Source of the DNA: Chitinispirillum alkaliphilum
GTDB lineage: Bacteria > Fibrobacterota > Chitinivibrionia > Chitinivibrionales > Chitinispirillaceae
Length of the DNA stretch: 64,000 bases
NCBI GenBank assembly: GCA_001045525.1
Contig: LDWW01000005.1
Coordinates: 28,919 to 92,918, forward strand
Direction: 5' to 3'
The notes under the pieces were generated by a model that had not been told where the DNA came from, ran no database searches, and worked only from the letters and a program-made list of their open reading frames with translations. Made by a program: the position numbers and the translations under genes. Shown piece by piece: positions 27,120 to 36,862 of the stretch. Each line of letters opens with the position of its first letter. Within the stretch, counting starts at the first letter, position 1.

Positions 27120-27809
27120 TCAATTCTCATTCTGATCCAAAGCATCATCTTCAGACTCGGAAATTGTAGTGTCTGTCTCTGTCAAAGATGTGCTGTCATC
27201 ACTGAACCGGATATTTTCAGGTTTCTGGATGGAAACGGAGTTCATGTTGCCGTTATGTACGATTCTCTGCAATGCTGCACCGGGGAAACTGATATCCCGC
27301 TTTTCTCCGGATCTCGATAATGACAAAGTCAAAGAAGTATCGGTAAAGATCATCGCGAAAGTTATTATCACCAGCAGAGAAAAAGTGGAGACAGCTGCCA
27401 CGGCTGTTATTTTAAACCTCCGATTGTCATCATTTTTCCGCCGGTTTACACACTTACCCTTTATTGAACGATGGGCTGAAAGCAGAAATTTCTGAAGATT
27501 GCTTTGGAACTCCTCAAATTCCTTTTTCTCGGAAAACTCTTCAAACGAAGGTTCGCTTACAGTTCCCTGCCAGTTTGAATAAAACCATTCATCAGGATCT
27601 TCGATTTTTCTGTTTTGTATAAAATCCCTGTAGAGATTTTCACAATGGGGAAAAAGTTCTTCACTTATTTCCTCATACCCCTTCCCATCCCTTCGCATTG
27701 AAATCACACAGCTTCTGATTTGCTGCAAAAAGAGGGTGTGAAAAGCACAGGGATCACCCTGCAACGCCAAATGTACCAACAGTTCTTGTTTTGAATTTAT
27801 TTTTTTCAT
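27120..27809 (-). CDS. Single-pass membrane protein with a degenerate sigma-region-2-like N-terminus
   Basis: A 229-residue protein. Residues 8-60 ('LALQGDPCAFHTLFLQQIR...') recall region 2 of ECF sigma factors but lack a clear -10 binding helix and region 4. One membrane segment lies at about 134-155 (AAVSTFSLLVIITFAMIF). The C-terminal 70 residues are acidic and Ser/Thr-rich and would be outside the cytoplasm. It lies just upstream of the EPS operon on the same strand and divergent from ribD. It may be a membrane regulator of the EPS locus. No family was recognised and the sigma likeness is tentative. Confidence 0.6.
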   Translation of the reverse strand: MKKINSKQELLVHLALQGDPCAFHTLFLQQIRSCVISMRRDGKGYEEISEELFPHCENLYRDFIQNRKIEDPDEWFYSNWQGTVSEPSFEEFSEKKEFEEFQSNLQKFLLSAHRSIKGKCVNRRKNDDNRRFKITAVAAVSTFSLLVIITFAMIFTDTSLTLSLSRSGEKRDISFPGAALQRIVHNGNMNSVSIQKPENIRFSDDSTSLTETDTTISESEDDALDQNEN

Positions 27810-27909
27810 AGCTTTTAAAAATAGTTTAGGCTACCTTGATCAACAAAAACCAGTTATATTGCGCTTAAGGTATTTTCATTTATATCTATCGGTAAAACAG
27901 AGAAAAAGC

Positions 27910-29001
27910 ATGAGTGATAATAAAAAAGATTTAGAGTACATGAAAAAGGCGCTGGAGCTTGCGGAGAGTGTTAAGGGCACTACTTTCCCTAATCCTGCGG
28001 TCGGAGCCGTCATCGTATCACAAGATATTGTGGTGGGAGCTGGAGCGACAAAGAAATGCGGTGATGACCATGCGGAAAAAACGGCTCTGAAAAATGCTCA
28101 GAAAAAAGCCTTAGGGGCCACAATGTATGTCACTCTTGAGCCCTGCTCGCATCACGGGCGTACAGCTCCATGTGTTGATATGATAATAGATGCAGGTATT
28201 AAGAGAGTGTTTGTTGCAGTGAAAGACCCTAATCCTCTTGTGAGTGGGAAAGGAATAGAGACTCTCAGAAAAGCGGGTGTAGAGGTTATAACCGGTCTTC
28301 TGAGCAAGGAAGCAACCCGGGTCAATGAAGACTTTTTCTGGGATATCACAAAAAAAAGATCCTGGATTACACTTAAACTTGCCCTCACACTGGATGGAAG
28401 GGTCGCAGATGCCAGAGGGAAATCCAAGTGGATCACCTCCGCAGATTCCAGAGATTTCGTTCAGGAACTTCGGAGGCGCCATGCAGCAATTGGAGTGGGG
28501 CTCAACACTTTACGTGAAGACAACCCCCGTCTTACTGCCAGATGCAAAAAAACTTTTTTTCCTGCAAGGATCGTTTTTGCCCCCGACCGCAATATCCCCC
28601 AGGAGAGCCTATTTTTACTTAATGCCTCTGAAACACGGAGCATTGTTGTGCTCAGAGGGGGGAAAAGAGGGATAGAGACCTCACCCGCAGGGGTTGAATT
28701 CTGGAATACCGGGGTCACCGATCCCCATGAGAGCCTCTTCTCTTTTGTGGAAATGGCCCATGAACAACACATTAGCAGCTTGTTTGTTGAAGGGGGGCAA
28801 AGGCTGGCGTCTCTTTTTATGGAATCCGGATTGGTTAACAGACTTTACTTCTTTTATGGAAATAAAATCGTTGGTAGCGGTAAAGACGGGCTTCTTTTTT
28901 CCCATGGTCTGGATATAGGGAACAGTATTACGCTCAGAGATGCGGAGCATCGGATCTTTGGCTCTGACATGATGATTACGGGTATTCCGGAATACAAATG
29001 A
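27910..29001 (+). CDS. ribD: Bifunctional riboflavin biosynthesis deaminase/reductase
   Basis: A 363-residue protein. The N-terminal cytidine-deaminase-like domain has the zinc motif DDHAEKTAL and LEPCSHHGRTAPC. The C-terminal dihydrofolate-reductase-like domain (from about 150) has 'WITLKLALTLDGRVAD' and 'SLFVEGGQRLASLF'. It carries out steps two and three of riboflavin synthesis. ATG 27910 is chosen because the family starts close to 'EYMKKALELA'; the longer reading has no support. No FMN riboswitch is seen upstream. Confidence 0.96.
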   Translation: MSDNKKDLEYMKKALELAESVKGTTFPNPAVGAVIVSQDIVVGAGATKKCGDDHAEKTALKNAQKKALGATMYVTLEPCSHHGRTAPCVDMIIDAGIKRVFVAVKDPNPLVSGKGIETLRKAGVEVITGLLSKEATRVNEDFFWDITKKRSWITLKLALTLDGRVADARGKSKWITSADSRDFVQELRRRHAAIGVGLNTLREDNPRLTARCKKTFFPARIVFAPDRNIPQESLFLLNASETRSIVVLRGGKRGIETSPAGVEFWNTGVTDPHESLFSFVEMAHEQHISSLFVEGGQRLASLFMESGLVNRLYFFYGNKIVGSGKDGLLFSHGLDIGNSITLRDAEHRIFGSDMMITGIPEYK

Positions 29002-29149
29002 GGGCTGTAATTCAATATTCACCGGCGCTTCGGTTTATGCACTTAATATAATAAAATAGATATAGTGTTGTTTCGTAGTATGATCAAGTATCGCCCTAAA
29101 CTATTTTCTGTTATCTTTAAACCCAATATATGACGCGATTCACAAAGCT

Positions 29150-29809
29150 ATGTTTACTGGTCTCATTGAAACATCCGCCACCATTACATCGGTCCTGAAT
29201 TCAGGAACGAGCATAGAGTTAACCGTACACCCCCAATCTTCGCTGCAGACAAGAATCGGGGATTCCGTTGCGATTGATGGCACCTGCCTTACTGTTACAC
29301 GACATACCGAGAACGGCGGGATGGTGTTCACTGCGGTGAAAGAGACCCTTAAACGAACAACTCTTTCCCAACCATGCACCGGCCGGAAGGTAAACCTGGA
29401 GAGAGCACTTAAGCTTGGAGACAGGCTCGATGGTCATTTGGTTTTGGGACATGTGGATGGAACCGGGGTGATTGAATCGGATCGCAAAGAGGGTGTGAGT
29501 CTTCTGCGCTCAATCAGGGTATCAAAAGAACTTGTTCCCTACATGGCAGCCAAAGGTTCTGTTGCTGTTGATGGAATCAGTCTTACCATCGCTTCTGCAG
29601 ACCGTGATTTAATCACCATATCTCTTATCCCGCACACACTTAAAGAGACCACAATGTCTCACAAAAAACAGGGCGATCAGGTAAACATAGAATGCGATGT
29701 TTTGGCCCGGTACATTCGGCATATGATATGTCCGGATAAGACAACTGACAACAATGTCAAAACCGGCGGCGAATCACTACTCAAACAGATGGAAAGGTAT
29801 GGGTTTTGA
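29150..29809 (+). CDS. ribE: Riboflavin synthase, alpha chain
   Basis: A 219-residue protein with two tandem lumazine-binding repeats: [12 protein letters not shown] at the start, '[13 protein letters not shown]' in the first and '[13 protein letters not shown]' in the second. It dismutates two 6,7-dimethyl-8-ribityllumazines into riboflavin. It lies 148 nt after ribD, a gap without an obvious RFN element, and its TGA overlaps the ribBA start. The symbol ribC is used in some organisms. Confidence 0.96.
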   Translation: MFTGLIETSATITSVLNSGTSIELTVHPQSSLQTRIGDSVAIDGTCLTVTRHTENGGMVFTAVKETLKRTTLSQPCTGRKVNLERALKLGDRLDGHLVLGHVDGTGVIESDRKEGVSLLRSIRVSKELVPYMAAKGSVAVDGISLTIASADRDLITISLIPHTLKETTMSHKKQGDQVNIECDVLARYIRHMICPDKTTDNNVKTGGESLLKQMERYGF

Positions 29810-31023
29810 AAAATTTCAAGGAAATTGAAGAGATAATTGATGATTACCGTAAAGGTGAGATGGTAATAATAGTTGATGATGAAGACCGGGAGAATGAAGG
29901 TGATCTGGCTTTTGCTTCTGAAATGTGCACCCCGGAGAAGATTAACTTCATGGCTAAACACGGACGTGGTCTGATCTGCATTTCCATGGAAGGGAAGCGT
30001 CTTGATGAGCTGAAAATTCCCCTGATGGTCTCGGAAAATACCTCGCCGTTTGAAACTGCTTTCACGGTTTCTGTAGAAGCGAGAGAAAAAACCACAACAG
30101 GTATCAGCGCTGCAGACAGATCAGAGACTGTGCTGAAACTTGTTGATCCAAGCAGCAAGTCATCCGACTTTGTCAAGCCAGGGCATATGTTTCCTATCCG
30201 GGCGCGTGATGGGGGAGTTTTGGTTCGAAGCGGACAAACCGAGGCATCTGCTGACCTGGCCCGCCTTGCGGGGCTGCGCCCTTCGGGAGTGATCTGTGAG
30301 ATAATGAATGATGACGGAACAATGGCACGCATGCCGCAGCTCACAGAATTTGCAAAGACCCATGGACTGAAAATTATCTCTGTTGCAGATCTTATCAGAT
30401 ACCGCACAGCTCATGAAAAGTTTGTTAAGCGCAATGCAGAGTCAATCCTTCCGACTCAGTTTGGAAATTTTAAAATAATCGCCTATGAAGAAGCTCTCTC
30501 CAAAGCGGTTCATATCGTACTTATGAAAGGGGAGATCGATCCTTCCAAACCTACCCTTGTAAGGGTACATTCAGAATGCTTCACAGGCGATCTTTTGGGC
30601 TCAACCCGTTGTGACTGCGGAAAACAACTTGACCATGCAATGAATGAAGTGAGTCAAAACGGGGGGATCATTCTCTACTTGCGTCAGGAAGGGCGCGGAA
30701 TCGGACTTGTAAATAAGCTCAAAGCCTATGCTCTTCAGGATAAGGGGATGGACACAGTCGAGGCAAATGAACATCTTGGGTTCGCACCCGACCTCAGGGA
30801 TTACGGCATCGGAGCTCAGATACTTGCCGATCTGGGGATTAAGAAAATTCGCCTGATGACCAATAATCCCAGAAAAATCGTCGGACTTGAAGGGTATGGG
30901 CTTGAAGTAGTTCAAAGAGTACCTATAGAGATTAAGGCCTGCAATGATAATGAAAAGTACCTGTCAACAAAGAAAGAGAAGCTTGGTCATCTTCTCGAAG
31001 GAGGATTAATATGTCAACCGTAA
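29806..31023 (+). CDS. ribBA: Bifunctional 3,4-dihydroxy-2-butanone-4-phosphate synthase / GTP cyclohydrolase II
   Basis: A 405-residue protein. Residues 1-205 are the DHBP synthase domain ([12 protein letters not shown], '[13 protein letters not shown]'). Residues 206-405 are the GTP cyclohydrolase II domain, with zinc-ligand segment '[11 protein letters not shown]' and RQEGRGIGL. Translation very likely starts at TTG 29806, overlapping the ribE stop as TTGA, because AAAGG lies 8 nt before it and the conserved N-terminus begins there. It supplies both precursors of lumazine. Confidence 0.96.
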   Translation: MKNFKEIEEIIDDYRKGEMVIIVDDEDRENEGDLAFASEMCTPEKINFMAKHGRGLICISMEGKRLDELKIPLMVSENTSPFETAFTVSVEAREKTTTGISAADRSETVLKLVDPSSKSSDFVKPGHMFPIRARDGGVLVRSGQTEASADLARLAGLRPSGVICEIMNDDGTMARMPQLTEFAKTHGLKIISVADLIRYRTAHEKFVKRNAESILPTQFGNFKIIAYEEALSKAVHIVLMKGEIDPSKPTLVRVHSECFTGDLLGSTRCDCGKQLDHAMNEVSQNGGIILYLRQEGRGIGLVNKLKAYALQDKGMDTVEANEHLGFAPDLRDYGIGAQILADLGIKKIRLMTNNPRKIVGLEGYGLEVVQRVPIEIKACNDNEKYLSTKKEKLGHLLEGGLICQP

Positions 31024-31475
31024 TAGAGGGGCTGCTTAGCGGAAGTGGAAAGCGGTTTGGTATTGTAGCATCAAGATTTAACGAACTAATTACAAGAAAA
31101 CTTCTGGAAGGTTCTCTTGATTGTCTTATAAGACACGGTGCGGATCCTGCCGATATTACCATCTCCTGGGTCCCGGGGGCCTTTGAAATTCCCATAGCTG
31201 CTCAGAAAATGGCCCGCTCAGGAAAGTATGATGCAGTAATTTGTCTTGGGACTGTAATCCGCGGTTCAACACCTCACTTTGAATATGTCAGCTCAGAAGT
31301 TACAAAGGGAGTTGCAAAGGTGAGCCTTGATGAAAATCTGCCGGTGATTTTCGGTGTTCTAACCACAGACAGTATCGAGCAGGCGATTGAACGAGCCGGC
31401 ACCAAATCAGGAAACAAGGGCTGGGATGCAGCGCTGAGTGCTATTGAAATGGCTGATTTAATGTCAAAACTATAA
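31011..31475 (+). CDS. ribH: 6,7-dimethyl-8-ribityllumazine synthase
   Basis: A 154-residue protein of usual family length with '[20 protein letters not shown]', '[16 protein letters not shown]', '[16 protein letters not shown]' and '[15 protein letters not shown]'. It condenses the RibBA and RibD products into lumazine, usually as a 60-mer shell. It overlaps ribBA by 13 nt with GGAGG inside the ribBA end. Confidence 0.97.
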   Translation: MSTVIEGLLSGSGKRFGIVASRFNELITRKLLEGSLDCLIRHGADPADITISWVPGAFEIPIAAQKMARSGKYDAVICLGTVIRGSTPHFEYVSSEVTKGVAKVSLDENLPVIFGVLTTDSIEQAIERAGTKSGNKGWDAALSAIEMADLMSKL

Positions 31476-31529
31476 ATAACCCTTTTTAAGCATCTTTCAT
31501 TCAACAATAAAGAGTAGGCTTTTAAAATT

Positions 31530-31997
31530 ATGTCAAATGATAAACCGCATTCATCCGGATCGGAACACAGAAGATTAAGACACAAAAGTCGTGAGCTGGC
31601 GATGCACACTCTGTATGCCAGTGAAGTAGGAAGTACGGATCAATGGCAGGTTATAATGGAAAGAATCGCGGATTCAGAAGAGCTCTCCTCTGAGGTCCGA
31701 AAGTATGCCAGAGAGCTGGTACATAAAGTAATCCAGGAAAATGATGCAATTTACGATCTCCTTACCAGTAAAGCACAAAACTGGGAGCTGAAGCGTATGG
31801 CGATAATTGACCGTAACGTTTTGAGAATCGCAATCGCCGAACTTTGCTATTTCCCTGATGTACCATACAAGGTCGTAATTGATGAAGCCGTTGAGATCGC
31901 AAAAACATTCGGCACAGACGACTCTGGCAAATTTGTAAATGGAATACTGGATTCTGCGCACAGGTATTTATCTGAAAATCCACCAACCCGAAAGTAA
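31530..31997 (+). CDS. nusB: Transcription antitermination factor NusB
   Basis: A 155-residue all-helical protein. 'SRELAMHTLYASEVGS' near the start and 'MAIIDRNVLRIAIAELCYFPDVPYKVVIDEAVEIAKTFGTDDSGKFVNGILD' as a conserved end (shown only in part here as key blocks) identify NusB. It binds boxA RNA with NusE in rRNA antitermination. The ribH-nusB order is common in many bacteria. Confidence 0.95.
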   Translation: MSNDKPHSSGSEHRRLRHKSRELAMHTLYASEVGSTDQWQVIMERIADSEELSSEVRKYARELVHKVIQENDAIYDLLTSKAQNWELKRMAIIDRNVLRIAIAELCYFPDVPYKVVIDEAVEIAKTFGTDDSGKFVNGILDSAHRYLSENPPTRK

Positions 31998-32256
31998 TTC
32001 AGGGTATTTGTTTGGTGCGCAAAATAGGTGTATGTGTTTACTTCCGGGAGGATGTTTATCCGGTAAGGTTATGCCTTTTTAGCCAGGAGCAGAAGAAGTT
32101 TGTAACAGAAAATTATACCAAGAGTAAGCAGTGTGAATGAAAATCCCGCTCTGGAATACCCGAACAACTTTCATGATACTGAAGCGGCTTGCTCCCGTTT
32201 GTCGGCCCGCTCAAAGGCAGACCTTATCGATGGTATAATTGAGGAGTTGTTTATAT

Positions 32257-33285
32257 ATGCAGCACGCAAATGAAGATACTATCTCGGTAATAGTGCCTTG
32301 TTTCAATGAAGAAGAATCAATCAAACCTTTTTGTGATGAGGTGGGGAGGGTTTTTCAATCAGGTGTTTTAAAATTTGTCAATTTGGAAATTCTGTTTGTC
32401 GATGACGGATCCAGTGATAATACCCTGAATGTAATCAAGGAAATCGCTTTTACAAATGATAGTGTAAGCTATCTCTCTTTTTCCAGAAATTTTGGAAAGG
32501 AAGCCGCAATCTACGCCGGGTTGGAAAATGCCACCGGTGACTATTGTGCTTTGCTCGATGCCGATCTTCAGGATCCGCCACATTTGCTGGAACAGATGTA
32601 TCTGGCTATTAAAAATGAGGGCTATGATTGTGTTGCTACCAAACGTGTTTCCCGCAAGGGAGAACCTGTTATTCGTTCCTATTTTGCAAAACAGTTCTAC
32701 CGTCTTATTAACTCCATATCAAAAACCAAAATAGTTGACGGAGCACGCGATTTTAGATTGATGACCCGTGTGATGGCAGATTCTATTGTCTCGATGAGGG
32801 AGTATAATCGTTTCTCCAAAGGCCTTTTTAGTTGGGTGGGCTTTAACGTAAAGTGGCTTTCCTACGAAAATGTGCCAAGAGTAGCGGGAAAATCAAAATG
32901 GTCTTTCTGGAGTTTGCTCCTCTACTCCATTGATGGAATTTTAGCCTTTTCTGTTGTACCTCTGGCGTTTGTGTCTTTTGCCGGTGTTTTGATTTTTATT
33001 CTGTCAATATTAGGTGTGATCGCTATTACTGTCAGGACTCTGATATATGGCGATCCGGTTCCAGGCTGGCCCTCATTGGCGACAATTGTCTCATTTCTTG
33101 GAGGATTACAGCTGGTTAGCCTGGGAATAATTGGTCAGTATTTGTCAAAAACTTATCTGGAGGCGAAAAATCGTCCCGTATATCTGATAAAAGAATATTA
33201 CAAAAGAAAAGAAGATGTAAATGGACCTGACCGAAAAAACAGGGAACCTCTCTCGCCATCCCTGGGAACTGTCACGCGTATATAA
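32257..33285 (+). CDS. Glycosyltransferase family 2, dolichol/undecaprenyl-phosphate sugar synthase type
   Basis: A 342-residue protein with a GT-A domain ('ISVIVPCFNEEESIKPF', 'FVDDGSSDNTL', 'LLDADLQDPPHLL', 'SRNFGKEAAIYAGL') and two C-terminal membrane helices, the GtrB/ArnC-like arrangement. It probably moves a sugar onto undecaprenyl phosphate for a GT-C enzyme. ATG 32257 behind GAGGAG is chosen; an in-frame TTG lies six codons upstream. It overlaps the methyltransferase gene by 65 nt. Confidence 0.92.
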   Translation: MQHANEDTISVIVPCFNEEESIKPFCDEVGRVFQSGVLKFVNLEILFVDDGSSDNTLNVIKEIAFTNDSVSYLSFSRNFGKEAAIYAGLENATGDYCALLDADLQDPPHLLEQMYLAIKNEGYDCVATKRVSRKGEPVIRSYFAKQFYRLINSISKTKIVDGARDFRLMTRVMADSIVSMREYNRFSKGLFSWVGFNVKWLSYENVPRVAGKSKWSFWSLLLYSIDGILAFSVVPLAFVSFAGVLIFILSILGVIAITVRTLIYGDPVPGWPSLATIVSFLGGLQLVSLGIIGQYLSKTYLEAKNRPVYLIKEYYKRKEDVNGPDRKNREPLSPSLGTVTRI

Positions 33286-33946
33286 TCTGCTTAAAATTTT
33301 AAAAAAGAGTGCAAACTCGGTATTTGCAGATATTGGAGCTGGTGACGGGTATTTTTCATCCAAGCTCACCGCTGTTACAGATAAACCCGTCTTTGCAATA
33401 GATAACCAGTTTCAGCAGGCAAACCGATCTGAAAATGGAATCATCTTTTTGGATGATGTTTCCGCTCTTGAAAACAGTAGTGTTGATTGTGTTTTACTTA
33501 TGGATGTGTTGGAACATGTGGAACATGAACACTCTTTTCTTGAATTGGTGTTGGATAAACTTAAAGCTAACGGGAAAATCTTAATCACCGTACCTGCATG
33601 GCAGTTTCTGTTTTCTTCCCATGACTCCTTCCTGAAACATTACCGCCGTTACAGCAGACAGCAGATGATTTCTGTTTTAAAAAGACACAATATTGAAATA
33701 GAGCAGAACTATTACTTTTTCATATCCTTGTTTCTGTTACGGTGCTTTTCAAAATTGATTGAAAAGCTCGGAAAAAAAGAGCGCAAAAACAGGGGCGTAG
33801 GTCAGTGGGGATATGATGAGAGAAGTATCGTTACCCGCACACTTCTCCTGATGCTCAATATAGATTTTATGATCAGTAAAACTATCGGTAAACACCTCAG
33901 ATTGCCCGGTTTGTCATTTTTGGCTGTGTGCAGGAAAAAAGGGTAA
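33221..33946 (+). CDS. SAM-dependent class I methyltransferase
   Basis: A 241-residue protein with SAM motif I 'FADIGAGDGYFS', an acidic residue in 'VFAIDNQ' and the post-motif 'VDCVLLMDVLEHVEHEHSFL', the Methyltransf_11/12 pattern. The opening 'HPWELSRVYNLLKIL' is common in glycan-cluster methyltransferases. This supports the long 65-nt overlap with the GT2 gene as real rather than a mis-called start. The target is unknown, possibly a lipid-linked sugar made by its neighbour. Confidence 0.85.
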   Translation: MDLTEKTGNLSRHPWELSRVYNLLKILKKSANSVFADIGAGDGYFSSKLTAVTDKPVFAIDNQFQQANRSENGIIFLDDVSALENSSVDCVLLMDVLEHVEHEHSFLELVLDKLKANGKILITVPAWQFLFSSHDSFLKHYRRYSRQQMISVLKRHNIEIEQNYYFFISLFLLRCFSKLIEKLGKKERKNRGVGQWGYDERSIVTRTLLLMLNIDFMISKTIGKHLRLPGLSFLAVCRKKG

Positions 33947-33976
33947 AGTTCTGCATCTAAGAAGAGTGCAGAACTT
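33946..33976. terminator. Bidirectional hairpin between convergent genes
   Basis: Arms AAGTTCTGCA (33946-33955) and TGCAGAACTT (33967-33976) make a perfect 10-bp stem with an 11-nt loop. It spans the gap between the methyltransferase stop and the YfhO stop and touches both. T-rich sequence follows on the plus strand (acatttttgatttt). It could terminate both transcripts. Confidence 0.6.
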
Positions 33977-36326
33977 ACATTTTTGATTTTCTCTTCAGTA
34001 CATAAATTGCAGTTATACTGCTGATAAGAGTGAGCAGACTGATAAAGGCACCAATATTAAAAGCTGTGGAACTGAACCGGAAAACTACAGTGCTGTTTCC
34101 CTCAGGAACAAAAATCGCCCTGAAACTGTAGTTGGCTCTGTGTACTTTGGTGTGTTCTCCGTTAACGGTAGCTTTCCAGGCCGGGTACCAGATCTCACTG
34201 AGCCATAAAATCCCATCCTCCGGTGTGTTTACCTCTAATGTGATTTTATTATTGCTGTACTCAGAGATGTTTATATCGCCGTTAAGGTTCTCCTGTGGAT
34301 TGGAATGGGGGAGAATCGGCTCTGTCAACAAAATTTCTTCATGGTGTTTGTATTGATCGCTGTTCATATATTGGGTTACAAGGGAGTCAGATTCCAGCAC
34401 TTTTTGTCTGTAAAAAAGTTTTGCGCGGGGCATATAGGAGCGGTTATAAACGATTACAGGGTCTTCTTCCGATTGTATGAAAGGGTTGATATAGTATCTG
34501 ATATTGAGCAGGTCCAAGGCAGTATTGAATTTTTCACTTTTTAGAGGAGGAATTCTATGTGCCAGATTCAGCGGAGTATACCCTTCGGTGATTTGAATCT
34601 GATCTAACAGGCCCTGATTTCTATGCATCAGCAAAAAAGACGTTTTGTTTCCGATTCTGCTGTTCGGTTCCAGGGCAAATTGTCTCATGTTAACCCTGAA
34701 AACTTCTTCTTTCTGCTCTTCTTTGAGAGTTTCAGTAATCTGTACTCCCGAGTTGAAGAAGTTTGGAGCACCGCCATTGGTTGTGATATGCTGTCCGGTT
34801 GCGAAAATGAGCATGTCAATTGCCAGACCAAAACAGATAAGATATCTGGTTACTCGCAGGGAGATAAGATTTTTCAGGTAAAGTAATAGAATCGTCAGCA
34901 GTATACCTGCATTTAGCAATAGAATCCAGCCCTGCCTGGAGGCAAATGCTGCTCTGTCTCCGATGTTCATATCGGGGAAGAAGCCGGTTAGACCCCCGGC
35001 TGCAGTAAAAAGCCCAAATGCAACAAGTATGGCCGCCATAAAGACAGATGCGATCTTTACCCTCTTCTCTTTGAGGCATTTCAGGGAATCGAATGCATAA
35101 GCAGCCAGAACAGGGAAAAGAAAATTCCAGACCAGAAGTATTCGGGCTGGGTGGCGAAAAGAGGTAAAACCTGGTATTCTCAGTTCAAAAAGAATTCTGT
35201 AAAGGAAAAAATTACCCCCAAGGGCAATCATAAGACTGAGCCCAATCCAGAGAGCGGCAAACAGTACTGAGCGATCTTTCTTTATTCTGCGAAGCTGAAT
35301 GATTGCAAGAACAAGTGTTGAGATACCAAAATAGAAACAGGTTTCCCAATAGGTGAAATGCCCGTTTCGGGGATCATCTCTGAGCCAAAAAACGGGAACA
35401 CTCTCCACATCTCCTCCGGTCCAGGCTCCAAAAACCTTTGGAACAACTGCGGTAATAAGCTGAGAGAAACTAATGGAGCCTTCTGTGGCATTATCAAAAG
35501 TCCATGCAGTTCTTGCTGAAAGTCCGTTCAGTTCTATAGCTGGTAAAATTTGTATCAGGCCTATTCCGATAGCAATTAGAAAGAAAACCGTTGTTTGCAG
35601 TATTTGCCCCCACCTCTCCTTTTTGTTTGTAACAATAAGAAAAAGCATATAGGAGCCAAGAAAGAAAAATTTATAGATCATTATTTGGGGGTGACCTGCA
35701 AGCACTGTCATACCCAAAAGCAGCCCACCTATAACTGAGTACTTCATATCCCTGCTCTGAAGACCCTTTTCTGCAAGGAGTAATACCAACGGTAACCATA
35801 CAACCATATAGATCATCATTGAATGAATGATATGGGTAACCAGAAATCCTCCCAGCATAAATGCTGTACTTCCGAATATGGAGGCTCCATGAGACAGCTT
35901 CTTGAAACGCAGGTAGAAAAACATGCAAAAACCTGCAATAAGAATATGGAAACTCAACACAAACTGAAGTAAGTACCAGAATGTATCCAGAGAAGCGGGA
36001 ATTAACGACAAGAGAACATTAAAAGGATAGAGTACCCCGGGGAGTTGGGTTGCAAAAAAAGGCATCCCGTTGAAACTGTAGGGGTTCCAGTGCGGAAACT
36101 GCCACGATGAGATTGCATTGCGGGCGAATACGCGTACCGGAAAATCATGCTCTACAATATCTTCCCAGAAATGGCCGGTTCCACCCAGAATGGAATGGTA
36201 ACAGATAAACCATACCATGGTTAAAAAGCTGATTGAAAGAAAAAGCTTGAGTTTGGGATCAAGACCCTCAGAAGAAGGGATTACTGTTTCAATTTTCTTT
36301 TTTTCTGTCCGTTTTTTTTTGGCCAT
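33975..36326 (-). CDS. YfhO-family membrane protein (putative GT-C glycosyltransferase)
   Basis: A 783-residue polytopic protein. A Lys-rich cytoplasmic tail is followed by a first helix. The large loop 'DIVEHDFPVRVFARNAISS' and 'PHWNPYSFNGMPFFA' carries the acidic and aromatic residues typical of YfhO/GT-C proteins. About 11 more helices follow, then a C-terminal extracytoplasmic domain (about 560-760), and a final helix. YfhO proteins are thought to use lipid-linked sugars to glycosylate wall or surface polymers. The nearby GT2 enzymes could supply those donors. Confidence 0.88.
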   Translation of the reverse strand: MAKKKRTEKKKIETVIPSSEGLDPKLKLFLSISFLTMVWFICYHSILGGTGHFWEDIVEHDFPVRVFARNAISSWQFPHWNPYSFNGMPFFATQLPGVLYPFNVLLSLIPASLDTFWYLLQFVLSFHILIAGFCMFFYLRFKKLSHGASIFGSTAFMLGGFLVTHIIHSMMIYMVVWLPLVLLLAEKGLQSRDMKYSVIGGLLLGMTVLAGHPQIMIYKFFFLGSYMLFLIVTNKKERWGQILQTTVFFLIAIGIGLIQILPAIELNGLSARTAWTFDNATEGSISFSQLITAVVPKVFGAWTGGDVESVPVFWLRDDPRNGHFTYWETCFYFGISTLVLAIIQLRRIKKDRSVLFAALWIGLSLMIALGGNFFLYRILFELRIPGFTSFRHPARILLVWNFLFPVLAAYAFDSLKCLKEKRVKIASVFMAAILVAFGLFTAAGGLTGFFPDMNIGDRAAFASRQGWILLLNAGILLTILLLYLKNLISLRVTRYLICFGLAIDMLIFATGQHITTNGGAPNFFNSGVQITETLKEEQKEEVFRVNMRQFALEPNSRIGNKTSFLLMHRNQGLLDQIQITEGYTPLNLAHRIPPLKSEKFNTALDLLNIRYYINPFIQSEEDPVIVYNRSYMPRAKLFYRQKVLESDSLVTQYMNSDQYKHHEEILLTEPILPHSNPQENLNGDINISEYSNNKITLEVNTPEDGILWLSEIWYPAWKATVNGEHTKVHRANYSFRAIFVPEGNSTVVFRFSSTAFNIGAFISLLTLISSITAIYVLKRKSKM

Positions 36327-36803
36327 AGTGCATAACTTTCCGACATTTCCATTGTAGCGGCTAACAATTTTCGCGAGATTATGCCGCTTTTACTCGAAAT
36401 AGGTAAATTCTGAGTGGTTTTGTGTGGTTTTCGATGATATCCCGACAAAACTTCAAAAATATCTGTTGGGAGGAGCATAATCAAATTATACCCGACCAAT
36501 TGGTCGTAATCTGACAGGTATAGCGGGGCATTCCGTTGCTAAGGCTGTTATAGTGTCAATTTTTTTTAACACAAAAAAAGGGAAAACTATAGAGTCGATA
36601 ACAACATCATTCACGCAAACTGACTCTCGTCTGTAAGCAGGAGAATACGATATAGCCTAAATGCAGAATAAGCATTCCGAGCTTGTGTGCTGAATCTGGC
36701 TAATTGAAGGGAAAACCTGTCCAGGGGTTTGAGCAAGGTACTTTTGGATTCCGATGGACGCAGGGAACAAGCCAACCGAATAAACATATTATTATCTGAT
36801 ATC
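36327..36803. other. Intergenic region, no supported gene
   Basis: About 480 bp between the YfhO start and the terminator of the lectin-like lipoprotein gene. Short open frames occur on both strands but show no ribosome site, no recognisable protein and no codon pattern. It probably carries the promoter of the YfhO gene at its left end. A run of T followed by A-rich sequence around 36558-36590 is the only notable composition. Confidence 0.5.
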
Positions 36804-36841
36804 AAAAAAGCCTCATAGTATGAATGAATAATATGAGGCTT
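36804..36841 (-). terminator. Intrinsic terminator of the lectin-like lipoprotein gene
   Basis: Arms 36808-36817 and 36832-36841 form a perfect 10-bp stem (AAGCCTCATA with TATGAGGCTT) and a 14-nt loop. On the minus strand it is followed by a T run (complement of 36804-36809). It lies 21 bp past the stop of the gene ending at 36863. Confidence 0.8.
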
Positions 36842-36862
36842 AAATATGTTTGTGCTGCCTGA

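Noticed and set aside
29002..29149. Possible FMN riboswitch before ribE (and before ribD at 27810-27909)
   Set aside because: None of the conserved RFN-element blocks is present in either gap.
30320..30340. TGGCACGCATGCCGC with sigma-54-like spacing
   Set aside because: It lies inside the conserved ribBA coding region with no gene start downstream; read as chance.
32133..32273. 46-codon frame from GTG 32133 ending inside the GT2 start, with an amphipathic C-terminus
   Set aside because: Suggestive helix but no ribosome site and no known match; too weak to call.
36611..36805. 64-codon minus-strand open frame in the 36.3-36.8 kb gap
   Set aside because: It runs into the terminator of the lipoprotein gene and has no ribosome site.
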